From NCBI RefSeq assembly GCF_018812025.1, contig NC_063044.1, positions 45,067,077 to 45,131,076 of the forward strand: a DNA stretch of 64,000 bases, in the 5' to 3' direction. The notes beneath the pieces were generated by a model. The model did no database searches. It saw only the letters and a list, made by a program, of their open reading frames with translations, and was not told where the DNA came from. A program made the position numbers and the translations under genes. Shown here one piece after another: positions 1 through 17,200 of this stretch (position 1 is the stretch's first letter; each line of letters starts with the position of its first letter). Source of the DNA: Megalobrama amblycephala (lineage: Eukaryota; Chordata; Actinopteri; Cypriniformes; Xenocyprididae).

Positions 1-26
1 ATGGTCTGTATGCTCTTTCCCCTCAG

Positions 27-4856
<4,830 letters not shown>

Positions 4857-5897
4857 ACGTGACCCCTGAGCATTATTAGTTGTCAGCATGAATCAACTCT
4901 GTTGTCGACATGAACTCTGATGCACAGACTTATCAATGAGAACATTTCAACATACATTGGACAGGAGATGTTTTTTTTGTTGTTTTTTTGACCCTGTGGA
5001 CTCGGGCATCTGACCCGTGTGAATTTTGCAGTAAAATGTTAGAAGTTGTCTGGGTTTATGTGCTGGGCAGATGATGGTGTTTGCTTTCCACATACCGGAC
5101 ACGTCTTGACGGCAAACAAAGCCTCCAAACCTGCAGTCTTTATTAACACCCAGCGGAGCGCAGCCAACATGACAACACAGTATTTTATATACACACATAA
5201 GATCATTTCCTATAAAAGTATGATTTAGATTTGGCAAGACTTCAACTGATCTACAAATGAAGCTGAATCCAGTCCAAGGTCATGTTCCCAGCAGACCACG
5301 GAAATGTTTCTGCGATGACTGTCGAACTTTTGACCATTGTGAGTCACAGTCTCATGACTAAGTGAGTGCCTAAGCTTCTGTCTGATGCCAGTGGAGATGC
5401 ATGGAGTGACCATCATCCCAGGGCTGAATGAAGACCTACACTAAACCAACTTGGGCCTGAAACAGCAGAGCATTGACAACACAGTGCCCATGTTTTTATC
5501 TAAGATTTGACAGTGCCAACTGAGCACCCAGAACTGCTCAGATATTTTCTAACTGCCTGTTGACTGATGTGAAACCTTTTGTATGACGGTGTAATGACCT
5601 AATCATCCATCATGCTTGTGTAAATAATGCAATGTTTCCTTACCAAAGGCTCAACTGCTTCATGCATGGTTCCATGTTTGTTATGGAAGTCAGATTTTGC
5701 CCATGCAAAGCTAGTAAGACTTTTACAGTGTAATTCATGCTAGTTACTAAATCATTTTGAACAGTAAGTTCTAATTAGTTTGTGTAAGGCACATAATTCA
5801 CTGAGCATCCCAGCATTACTTTGAAGGAACACCGAGTTGAATGGAAGGGAACACAATTTTGCATTCAACTTGAGGTTGAGTTCCTCTTTCAGCTTAA

Positions 5898-6102
5898 AGG
5901 GACAGTTTACCCAAAAGTGAAAATTATGCCTTCATGCTGTTCCAAATCTATATTATGATTTCTTTTGTTGAACATAAAAGATGATTTTTTTTTTTTTTCA
6001 TCCATACAATGGAAGTTAATGGGCACCAAAACTGTTTGCTCATCAAAATGTCTTTTGTGTTCCACAGAAGTGAGTAAATCGATTTTTGGGTGAACTATCC
6101 CT
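5898..6102. mobile_element. TTCACCC-type fold-back element in the traf7 3' UTR
   Basis: A 205-bp element with inverted ends AGGGACAGTTTACCC and GGGTGAACTATCCCT, flanked by TTAA on both sides. It is a short member of a family with at least five other copies in this window. If transcribed it can fold into a hairpin. Confidence 0.65.
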
Positions 6103-6484
6103 TTAATGTGAAGCGTACTAGATAAGACAAAAGGCACTAAAACAAAACAAAACAAAAAACAGCTGCTATTTTGGATATAACAGTGCCTTTTGGGGTGGCA
6201 TGGAGCTACTCCATCCAGCTCCACACATTTAGGACAATTATGGAAGTAATGAACAGATTTCAGCAGTGTTGTTCCCATATTTTTCCCTCATCAAGCTTGA
6301 CAGGATGTGATGTTAAAAATGTTCAAATGCAAACTACAAAAACAGTTTCTTGTATAAAACACGAGACAGATTTTTAATGCTTGTATTGAGTGAACTTGAG
6401 TCTTTTATATTCAGTCGCTATCTTTAACTCGCACATAACGTGCCGTTGACTCCCTCTAGTGTCCTTAATACATATTCAGTTATA

Positions 6485-6493
6485 TTAAATAAA
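6485..6493 (+). terminator. Candidate traf7 polyadenylation signal (overlapping ATTAAA and AATAAA)
   Basis: Overlapping ATTAAA and AATAAA hexamers, the first canonical signal after the traf7 stop, with T- and GT-rich sequence 20-60 nt downstream. No transcript evidence is available here. Confidence 0.45.
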
Positions 6494-6510
6494 TCTGTGA
6501 AGGGTTGTAT

Positions 6511-6810
6511 GGCCCTTTGGTACCAGCTTGTTCTATTTTACTTTTTTGACAAGTGCTTTGTATTATGTATGTGAACTAATGAAACACTATGCTGTTAAGC
6601 AATTTCCAGCTGGCCTTGTTGGTGTTCAGTAATTGGACAGCTATGAGAGTGTTTGTATATAATGTTTATTTAGAGCAGGTGGCTGTTGATGCAGTCACTG
6701 CAAGCACACCACTGTTCCCAATGCCAGTCACAGCAGGTATCATACAAGTCAATGGCAGAACATCAACACAATATACAGCCTGCACACGCTGAGCAGTGCA
6801 GATTTCTTTT

Positions 6811-6842
<32 letters not shown>

Positions 6843-8962
6843 ATGTCTCTGCAAATAGGATGGAATTTAAAACAGCTTTCATTATTAAATAACATCTTGC
6901 ACCAACAACAAGTGTGACTTCAGTGTTTTCAGAATTTCAATATTTTTCCATCGTGTTTTTTTTTTTTTTTTTTCCTCTGGTATTAAAAAAGAAGAAAGAA
7001 AAACAAGCAAACATGACAATAAGAAACTGACAGGAATGAGAACTTTAAAGTGGAGAAATCAAGTTTAAAAAAGGATGAATTCACAGTGACAAACAACCAG
7101 CTATATACACACACAGAAGAAGGGGGGACAGGGTCATAACAACTCAATTAACACTGGATCGACACCCAGTCCTTTGAAGCGATAGGCATGATAAAGCTTT
7201 TATAAAAGCCATTCCCATGCCAGACATCTGCACTCTGTCCACAGAGCAGACCACCAGAACAAAAAGGGATTTAATTCTGAACATCTGCTGGACAAAAGCT
7301 GAGATCGGCCACATATTCCCCTACACACTGTTTAAACATGAAAGTCAAAAGGAAAATAACTAAAGAAAGGCACATACATGTTTTTAAAAAAAACGTAACA
7401 TTGCATAATATACAACTCATTTCATCTGAAGACATGGCAGTCAAAAAACTTATCACAAAAAGTTACCTTAAAAAAGAAAACTGGAGTTCTAAAAAAATGA
7501 CCATTTACAATTCATTTAAAACACTTTGCGCCAAGAAGACACTTTAGTCTCAAATATTTGCAGTTTCATCAACAAGCCCTCTTGATGCTGCATCATTAAA
7601 TACTTGTTGAAAACATCTATAATAATCTCTGTTCATAATTTAAATATTACAAATATTCTTTCTGAGAACCACGGAAGGAATTAAGCATATAGTGTGTAAA
7701 GCATTGTGGGACCTACACAACCATTTCTCGTTCTTGTATTCTCCTCCTTTTGGGCCCTTTCTTAAATTGCATTTAAGATCATTTTGATACTGTGACGATT
7801 CTAATAATGAGCAGGCAGATTGTCATGGCAACAAAGATGGTTAATTAAAGAGACTGTGAGTTTGCTGGCAATGAGATAATGACATTCAGAGGCTCGTAAG
7901 AGGTTTGGTTGTGACCGGTGCTGTCATAACAGCGAATTGTGCCCTCACTGTGAATGAGAGAACATGGCATCTGGAAACATCTCATGTCCACAGAGACCAA
8001 ACTGTAAAAGCATCACTCATTTCATTTTACTCTCAAAATGTTCCTATAAAGTCACTTAACTCGATTCTCTGTGAATATGTTTAACCTAGATACCGCTGTG
8101 TTTTCCAGAATAAGTTATTGACCCAAGCTTAATTGCATCTTGGATTAGTGTTCTTACTTTGGTCATTAAGGAAACGTCTGTCTGTATGATACTGGGGGGA
8201 ATGCAATACAAAGCAGGCACACCATGGTACATTCACACCCTTTAACAGCCACTGAGATTAGACTGCATGCAGGCTTCCAGTGGAACCACACCTGTCCGAG
8301 CTCAAGACCGGGGTAGGTGGAAATGCTAAACTTCAAGCCACATTAACATTTGCAAAATCCTTGTTAGTTCACTGCACTGTCAGTCCATAACATCTTACAT
8401 GCATGTTTCTTTTAGATTGCTGTTTTATGCCACATACACATCTGCAACTTTCTCACTTTGTGCTTCCTGACGTCCCACCTTCTGAAAGCCATCAACCATC
8501 ACTGGACCCCTCTACCCTCATTCTCGCCTGTGTTTCTGAGGTCCCTCGTGTAGTAAAAGTCAACATGACTCTATTTACTTTCTTAATGCATGATCCTGGT
8601 CTTGTTGTGAACAATTTATTGACACTTTATTCCTAAGAAAAAACGAGTTTGTCTTAATCTTCACTCAGAGTGCACAGGCTAATCAATAGCTAAATAGCTA
8701 TTTTGGTATTCAGTGCCTACTTTTCCCATCCAATAAATTGCCAAAGAACAGAATCAAGTCCCATTGTATTTTTTCTAGCATTTACTGTATTGCCTGGAAC
8801 TGCATTACATCGTGGAAGTAAATTGGCTATTCATTTTGACTTCAAGGCCTACACTGCCTATCACCATGACTGAAGCATTGGAGATGGCCAAGGATGAGGT
8901 CACGCCTCGCCAAATCAGAGCACACAGGCCCCTCCCTTCCCACAAGGCAATGCCTCTCACTT
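6511..8962. other. Space between traf7 and caskin1, no gene seen
   Basis: A (TA)n run at 6818-6842 and a poly(T) tract at 6953-6974 are the only simple repeats. The rest looks single-copy and may be intergenic or distal caskin1 3' UTR. TTTATT at 6667 and near 8597-8627 are possible - strand polyadenylation signals. No exon-like or RNA-like structure was seen. Confidence 0.45.
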
Positions 8963-10202
8963 GGAGCCTCATTTGTAAAACGTGCGTATGCACAGATTTG
9001 ATCTTAGTACGTTAAAATCCACGCCAACGTTCATATTTACGTGCTTAGTGCCACGTCAGGGTCTAAGCTAGTCTCAGCCTCAGACGTCATGCTCATGGAC
9101 CGATGCATGTGGCACACTTAACTAGAAACGCTTCAGGATTTTTGAAGTCGTCATCTGGTTGGTTGAATTCTATAGGATGTCCGGGAGATGTGTTGCGTTC
9201 TTTTACTGTCCGCCTGGAAACAAATGCCGTGACACCAAACCCGCTCATGGAAGAAGAACGCCGTCGTGTTTACAAGCGCTTACCAGGATTGAGTAAATGG
9301 TGGATTTTCAAAAGTATGTAAAGTTTGCAGCTCCACTGTTGCAGTAAACTGGCTACACGAGACTAGGTCTAAGCAGACGTATGCACTTTTCCTTGTGGCA
9401 AAGAGTCGAAGAACTGCAGGTAATCTAAGCAATTATTGCCGCTCGCCATTCTCAAGGATTTGAACGTTGGCTCTTTTATATGCTAATGACATTAATTAGG
9501 CAGCATTTACAAGACGGAGATCTTAATCCATTAAAGGGTTAGTTCACCCAAAAATGAAAATTCTGTCATTTATTAATCACCCTCATGCCGTTCCACACCC
9601 GTAAGACCTTCGTTCATCTTCAGAACACAAATTAAGATATTTTTGTTGAAATCCGATGGCTCCGTGAGGCCTCCATAGGGAGCAATGAACACTTCCTCTC
9701 TCAAGATCCATAAAGGTTCCTGAAGCAGTGTTTTGAAATCAGCCATCACTATACAAGTTGTTTTTTGGCGCTCCAAAAATATTCTCGTCGCTTTATAATA
9801 TTGAACCACTGAACTCATATGAACTGATTGAAATATGTTTTTAGTACCTTTATGGATCTTGAGAGAAGAAGTGTCCATTGCTCTCTATGGAGGCCTCACA
9901 GAGCCATCGGATTTCAACAAAAATATCTTAATTTGTGTTCTGAAGATTAATGAAGGTCTTACGGGTGTGAAACGGCATGAGGGTGAGTAATAAATGACAT
10001 ACTTTTCATTTTTGGGTGAATTAACCCTTAAAGCTGTGCATAATTTCAATATCATCTATAGATTTCACATTTGGAAAAGAGGCATATGTACTTTTTTTGT
10101 ATGAACGTTCGTTCTCTGAATCACATGTACGCACATTTGAGAAATGATCGTAAGATCAAATATAGGATGCTTTCTATGCAACAATTTTATAAATGAGGCC
10201 CC
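8963..10202. mobile_element. DNA transposon with GGGCCTCATTT-type ends, interrupted
   Basis: The left end GGAGCCTCATTTGTAAAACG and the right end CAATTTTATAAATGAGGCCCC are inverted copies with a few mismatches. The 1.24-kb element holds a later fold-back insertion (9535-10028). Internal sequence at 9180-9330 is mildly coding-like but has no intact long frame. It probably derives from an autonomous element. Confidence 0.6.
9535..10028. mobile_element. Long-armed TTCACCC fold-back element, nested
   Basis: The left arm starts AGGGTTAGTTCACCCAAAAA and the right arm ends in its complement, GGGTGAATTAACCC. Arms of about 170 bp face each other around a unique centre. It is flanked by TTAA or near-TTAA. 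It is inserted inside the 8963-10202 element. Confidence 0.7.
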
Positions 10203-11185
10203 ACGGACACCGGGCCTATCTCAGCTTGAAACCGTTTGCTTGTGTGTGTTAGCAGCACTGAGGTCACCTCTCATGTTAAGGCACACAGGACACTGCACAT
10301 GATGAGGGCAGGAAGAAAAAGAGGGAAGGTGAAGGAAGAAGGCTGTGCGGGAGCAGGAATGTATGAGTTCACACAGGCAAAAAGTATATGGAAACATAAA
10401 GGGTCACAGCAGCACAGAGCGGGAGCCCAGAGCAAGCACAGAGCAGGGGGTGAAACAGCCACTTCAGTCACTACATTCAACACAGCCCACAACACTCTTC
10501 AGCAGAGCACAGCCAAACATACAAGATGTTTAAGCCAGCCTTATTTTTTGTTTTGTTTTAAAACTTCATTATAGTCATAGAAAAATCCACATATCTGTCA
10601 TCAAACTTTATAGATTTCTTAATGTTTCAACACTGTATGTACCATTGAACATGAAATAAAAACATAAAATATTTATATTTATATTTATATATATATATAT
10701 AACTGTACTAATGCATGACTCTCACTATGAGATTTTTTTTCTTTATAGATACAAACTTTCCTCATGCTTACAATGTACACATACCATACTATTATTTCAT
10801 ATACAGTTATTATTGTTTTCATATTATTATTTTACTACTCATTGCTCATGGTAGATAGAGATATTCCACAGACAGAGAGTTGAGCTTTATGTATTAAAAC
10901 ACAACCTCTGCCTCTCCACCCTCTGCTCTGTCTTTGATGTTTAAAGCCCTGGATGGCCTTCTGCCCAGTCCTGAGGTACATCAGCTCGGGTTTGTGCAAA
11001 ACCAACTCGGAGGGAGAGAGGAGAGACGGGTGTTTCATGACAATGGGGAAGGAGCAGGAAAAAAGGGGGTGAGAGGAGCAAGGGATGAGGACTAGAAAGG
11101 GATAGGTGGGTATGTTGTTGGTCATTGTGCCCTTGTGCTCTCCCGGGGCCCTGAGGTTGTGCCACAGAGACACAGGCTGTGCTCT
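10203..11185 (-). other. caskin1: Start of caskin1 3' UTR; end not located
   Basis: Non-coding sequence after the caskin1 stop. No clear AATAAA (TTTATT on +) appears before a transposon begins at 10202. AATATA variants lie in the AT-rich tract near 10665-10700. Canonical - strand signals recur near 8597-8627 and 6667, so the UTR may run through the transposon toward traf7. Confidence 0.4.
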
Positions 11186-11282
11186 TCACTCCAGCATTGC
11201 ATCCAGCTGGTCGGCCAGGTCATCAAACATGCTGCCGATGTCGTCTAGGATGCTCACTGTGCTCTTGTTTTCAATCAATGAG
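11186..11282 (-). CDS. caskin1: caskin1 terminal coding exon (conserved C-terminus and stop)
   Basis: A 97-nt exon encoding [18 protein letters not shown] then [13 protein letters not shown] and TGA (11186-11188). The acidic, amphipathic C-terminus is nearly invariant in vertebrate caskin1. Acceptor ATCCACAG. Confidence 0.96.
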
Positions 11283-14200
11283 CTGTGGATCAAAACACAC
11301 ACAAATATGTTTTAAAAATAACACAAAAAATTAAGCTGCAAGCAGTAGTTATGGGGCCAATATTGACATGCAAATTGTAAGGCTGAATAGATTTATTTGG
11401 TCTACACGCCCCCAATGATGAATTTAAGAGAAAATAAATTCAAAAGCTATGAACAGATTTGCCTTTAGCTATAAAATTTGACCAGTCGCAATGATAGATT
11501 GCGTCAATAAACAAAAGCCCTGCCAATATACAGCCTCTTCAACTGTTCAGCATATTCATGTTGAAATTGGCTTCAGGCAGTTTGGAAAATAAAAATAACT
11601 AATAATTACTATAGTATTCTGGTACTCGCTGTATTCAACCCAATGGTGGAAAACAGCTTGAAGTCTCTTAAAGGGTTAATTTACCTAAAAATGAAAATAA
11701 TGTAATTTATTACTCACCCTCATGTCGTTCTACACCCGTAAGACCTTTGTTCATCTTCAGAACACAAATTAAGATATTTTTGATGAAATCCGATGGCTCA
11801 GTGAGGCCTCTATTGAGAGCAAAGCCACTGAACCTCTCAAGGTAGTAAAGACATACTTAAATCAGTTCATGTGAGGACAGTGGTTCTACCTTAATATTAT
11901 AAAGCGACGAGAATACTTTTTGTGCGGCAAAAAAAATAAAATAACGACTTTTCAACAATATCTAGTGATGGACGATTTCAAAACACTGCTTCTGAGCTTT
12001 GTGAATCTTTTGTTTCGAATTAGTGATTCGGATCTCCTATCAAACGACTAAACTGACGAAATCACGTGACTTTGGCGCTCCGAACCACTGATTCGATTCG
12101 TAAAGCTCCGAAGCTTCATGAAGCAATGTTTTGAAATTGTCCATCACTAGATATTGTTGAATAAAGTCATTATTTTTTTGCAGCATAAAAAGTATTCTCG
12201 TCGTTTTATAATATTAAGGTAGAACCACTGAACTCACATGAATTGTCTTAAATATGTCTTTAGTACCTTTCTGGACCTCAAGAGGTTCAATGGCTTTGCT
12301 CTCAATAATAGCCTCACTGAGCCATCAGATTTCATCAACAATATCTTAATTACGGGTCTAAATAAGGTCTTAGAACGACATGAGGGTGAATAATAAATGA
12401 CATTATTTTCATTTTTGAGTGAACTAACCTTTAATAACCACAGATGTAGACTCAAGACTGCTGACTTGATTTGAAGGAATTGTGACTTGGAAAATATTAG
12501 AAACTACTTAAATAAATATTAACCTGAGGCTAGATGCCATTACAAACTAGATTCCTACTGGTCTATGATGTCACTGATATCATGTTTCATGACACTCACT
12601 CTTTTTGCCCATCCTCCTTGATCTTCTCTTCTACTGCCTGCAGGGCTGCAGCTAGTGAGGCACTGGTCTCCTCTATCTTCTGGTGCATTGCATCTGCCGT
12701 CACTACCCCTGTGACAAGTGCTGATCCAGTTGAACTGTCCATGGATACCCCACTGATTGAGGAGCGAGGGGGCTTCACAGGAGGGGGTGTAGGGATGGGG
12801 GTTGGGGGAGTTTGGGGTGTCTGTGGGGTTTGGGGTGTCTGAGGTGTCTGTGGGGTGTGAGGAGACTGAGGTGTGTGTGGGGTCTGTGCACTCAAAGCCG
12901 GTGGGGTTGTAGCCTTGACAGGGTGGTTGGTTTGGGTTGAGGCTGTACTGGACATTCTGGTGACAGTCTGCTTGGCTGGAGAGGGCGTGGGAGTGGGATT
13001 AGGTGTCGCATTTAAAGACTGCAGAACATTTTTGGATGGTTTGGGAGCTGTGGGAGGAGGTGTAGGTTTTGGTGATATCGGAGGAGGTACTTTCTTTCCT
13101 TCAACTGTAAATTAAAGAGAAAAGAGATAGGAAGAGAGACGGGAAGAGAGACTGACTGAGCGGACTTTGACTCAACAAGGTTTAAACATTACAAGGCTTT
13201 ATGGGATACTCACATAATTGTGTAAAGACAGGGCAAGTGAAAGGCCCGCACTGTGTAGTACCTGGGCTGCCAGGTGCCCCAGTTGGTCCAGGAAACGGGG
13301 CTTTCTTGGTGATGGCAGCCGGTGGTCCTTGTTTCTTTATGTGCTGGGCCAGAACAGGTTTGGGAGACACTGGAGGTTTGACGGACTTTCGAGGGGCACT
13401 CTCAGTGACATGGCCTTCCAGGTCTGCACTGTCCCGACGGGGCGAGTTCTCAGGATGTTCCTGTGGTCGGGGCTGCTCTGAAACGGTCACCTCTGACACA
13501 GGGCGTCTTTTAATGGTGCCAGTCCCATTCTCGTATGGTACGGGCATCTGCCCATCCTGTTGTTCCTCTGCATCTTTGTCTTTGCTTTTGGGGCGGCGCT
13601 TAACTGTATTTGACTCAGTGAGCAGGAACTTGGTGCCATTTGGCTGCTGCTTGGTGCTCTGGACCCTCCTTTTCAGGGAGGCTGTGGCATCCGCACATGA
13701 AAGGTCCTCCTGGGGTAAAGAGTATGACATTTCTGGGCCCTCCTCAGACTCATCCTTTCCCTGTCTAGGTCTTTGTTTGATGGTAAGGTTTCCATCCTCA
13801 GCAAATGGAAGGTTTTCTGCTGAACTCCCACTAGAGCTTGGCTGGGGTTCAGAGCGTTGTCTATCCTGGACTGGCTCTGGCTGTGGTCCTCGCTTAGCAG
13901 CTGCTACTAACTCAGTGACGGGCCCACTAATGGTCCTGCGACGGTTCACTACTTCCCCATCCAGTCCAATGGCATCACGCTGCTTTGCTCCTGCAGAACC
14001 CACCTGCAGAGAAACAACTATGTTTTACTACAACAGATTTTGCTAACAGACATTTTTATGATAAATGATGGGTATCATCCCAAATGCACATTGATAACCA
14101 CCTTACCTGCAAATAGTGACCTGCAGTTTTCTGTAAAGCGAGACCCTTGGCACCCCCACCAATAGAGGACATTTCCAACATGGCTGCAATGCTCCTCACA

Positions 14201-17200
14201 CTACCTGCACTGCCTGTGTCTACAGTGCCACCCAGGTCACTAGCACGTCTTTGTGGTTGATAGGGAACCTCCAGAAGAGGTCCACTGCTTGTCTCCTTGG
14301 GAACTTCTGTCAGATTACTGCTGGAGCTTGAGATGGCCGAACTAGAGCGTTTGGGAGGAGGTGGAGGAGGACCTTTCTTCTTCTGTCTGAGTGCAAAGGA
14401 CTGGCTTCGGTTGACATTCTTGTCTGCCTGCCCTTTCACTGAGTTGCTGCGGCCCACCCGGTGCTGTACTGTGGCATACTTTCCTCCTGAATCTGCAACA
14501 TTCAGCTCGTCCCGCTCCTGCTCACCATCAGACACAGCATATCGATTCAGACTGTGGGCACGTTTCTTAGGCAGACCATACTCGTCGCAAGCTTCATCAC
14601 CATCTGGTGGCAGGCACAGGAGTGGCACTGAGGCAGCAGGTCCTTGGGGCGCAGCTTCCTTGGTTTCCACAGGCTGAGCAGCTGGGTGTGTATGGGACCT
14701 TTGAGTGGGGGATTGGGGGTGAGCACGAGGTGTTATGGGCTTCTCTGTCTGCTGGAGCAGCTGAGGACTAGGTTTTGGTTTACCCGGTGGGTTGCTCATA
14801 GTCTGTGAGGCAGGAGGCTTCGTTTTGGTGGGCGTTTGTGGTGGAGTATAGGGTGGACCTGCACCTTGGGGATAAGACTGACGTGGTTTTGGCTGCGCCG
14901 ATGAGACACTTCTCTGGCCTCCCTGGCTGCTCTGGCGCATGGTACGTGCCTCCTTTCTGGGTGGCCCGCTAGGCTCTTCTGTGTCTCGGCTCTTATTCAT
15001 GCTGTTCTCATGCAGAGTGCGGGCTCGGTGCTGTGCTCCCGGACCACTATTGGTTCTCACCTCTGTGCCATCCTGCACATCAGCAGGGCGTGTAAGAGCT
15101 GCCTGTAACTCCCCGCTCAGTTCACTGTCCTGGAAAGTGCTTAATTTAGGAGACATACACTCTCCGCTGTCATGGGGTGGGCTCTCAATAGCCATCACCT
15201 CCTGAGCGGCTGGGGGTTTTTTACGCAATGTGTTACGACCATCAGAGGCCTTCTGGATCTCTGCCAGCTTCTTCACTGCAAGCATAAGCTTCTTCTGGTG
15301 TCCTAGGAAAATTCGGTCAGAGATATAAAGTAAACCACCATGGCCTATGCAGTTTGATTAAAAAAAGAGAAGTTTTTATGTGTAACCATTTTGAAATACT
15401 TAATTATGGATCCCAGTCCACTATCTTACCAAGTTTTGTAATGCCAATCTCCTGAAGGTCCTCCCACGTGATGTCAGTAATAAAGTCAATGTTCTCATAG
15501 CCATTTTTGACTAAAACTTGGTGATATTGGCTCAACCCAATCATGGATAACCACTCTCCAAGATTCGCCTACAGATCAAATACGGATAAAAACAAATCAC
15601 ATTTGGATGTGTGTGTGTGTGTGTGTGTGTGTGCGTTATGTAAATTGTAGGAATTACAAAAAAGTAACATCAGAATTTTTTTATCTTGTGGGACCATTTG
15701 TCTCCATGAGAAAAACAGCTTTAAATCTTGTTAAACTATGTTTTTTTTTTTTTTTTAAATGTTAAATTGCAGAAGGTTTTGTGTGAAGTTTATGTTTAAG
15801 GTTAGGGTATAGAATATACAGATAAAAATACAGTATAAAAATTATTACATCTATGGAAAGTCCCCATAAAACTTGGAAACCCAACATGTATGTGTTTGTG
15901 TGTGTGTGTCTACAGTGCACATGTTAAACTCACTGGTTTTTGGTCAGGCAGCCACTCGTTAACACTGAGCTTATTTATCTCTGAGGTTATCTTCTTTCGA
16001 TGTCCTGGTTTGGTTACTCCAATAGCTGTTAAATCCTAAGAATACATATAGGAGTCCCAGAAACCATCAGATCCATAACCAATCACATTTGAGCACCCCA
16101 AGACCTTTGTACACACATACACACTAAACCAAGTGGCACATATTCTGCATGAACATTACATTATATAAAAAAGATAAAACACTTAAAATTTGGCATATCA
16201 AACACTTTGACAAAAGGCACCAGGATGATAAAAGCGGATGCAAAAAAAAATAAAAATAAAAAAATAAATAAAAATGGGAAAGGGGAAAATAATAAAATAA
16301 TACGAGGAGCAAGTGAGGAAAAGAAGCCTTTTCAGAGTACCCCCAAACATAATAATATAAACAAATCCTAATTGAGCATATCCTCAGTGTTTCAACAAAA
16401 TACCCCTGTTAATTCTGCTTTCAGGAGGGGGGTATCTGGGTGAGATTTTCCATCTTGCCACAGGCAAAATTCAAAGTCTCAAAAAGCCTATGTGAGCCAT
16501 GCCCGTGGCTTTTTGTGCTTCAGACTCATTGCAATCCATTTCACTTTAAAATCCAAGGAGAGTTTGTTGGTTGATTCATTTTTTATCTTCTGACTGCTTC
16601 TTTTCTGTGCTTTGGGTGGGTCTGGGTGTTACATTTAGGGAAGAGGGGAGTGACGTAAATAGTTTAGGGTGGCTTTAGGAGGTGGGGGGGACAACTCTTA
16701 CCTCTGGGGTCATTCGGCTAATTGTAGGAATGTCATAGCCGGCGCTGATGAAGTTTGGAGCGTAGACCTGCAGCTGAAATTCACTCAGCCATTCGATAAC
16801 AGCCTCTGAGCTCTAGAAGAGAAGATAGGTGGCAGTCTATCATTGTTTGGGTCCTGTGGCTGAAGATGAACCAGACCCCAGGCCAACAAACTAAAAACAT
16901 TAGTCCCAATGACCAATGTCGCAGATTCACTAATTAGTTAATAAATAATTAGTTCACTTTATTAGTTCATAAATAATTAAAACCTGCCTTTATTTATTTA
17001 TTTTTTGTATTATATTGGACTTTTTGCTCTGTTATTACTCTTGGTCCAGGTACCTGCTCTAGCAACAAGGGGAAAATCTTTAGCAAATAAGGACTCTCCT
17101 TCTGAACCAAAAGGTTCAGCTTTTAAAAAGCAGTGGGCATACAGTTTCTGCTTTGGAATGCCATTTCCCTAGAAGTAGGAGGATATACTATAACTCTTGT

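Larger units (their letters stand above)
4857..6510 (+). other. traf7: Probable traf7 3' UTR
   Basis: Non-coding sequence after the traf7 stop with no downstream + strand exon. The first AATAAA I find after the stop is at 6488-6493, overlapping ATTAAA at 6485-6490, and is followed by T/GT-rich sequence, giving a 3' UTR of about 1.65 kb. A fold-back repeat lies inside it. The cleavage site is inferred. Confidence 0.5.

Noticed and set aside
12873..13115. Gly/Val-rich + strand frame
   Set aside because: Antisense to the PQT-rich part of exon 20.
13201..14046. 281-residue + strand open frame
   Set aside because: It is antisense to caskin1 exon 19, has no motif, and runs across that exon's acceptor. 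The - strand frame carries conserved caskin sequence.
14939..15205. + strand open frames over exon 18 (also 14297-14677)
   Set aside because: Antisense shadows of the proline-rich caskin1 exon; Pro/Ser codons rarely make stops in reverse.
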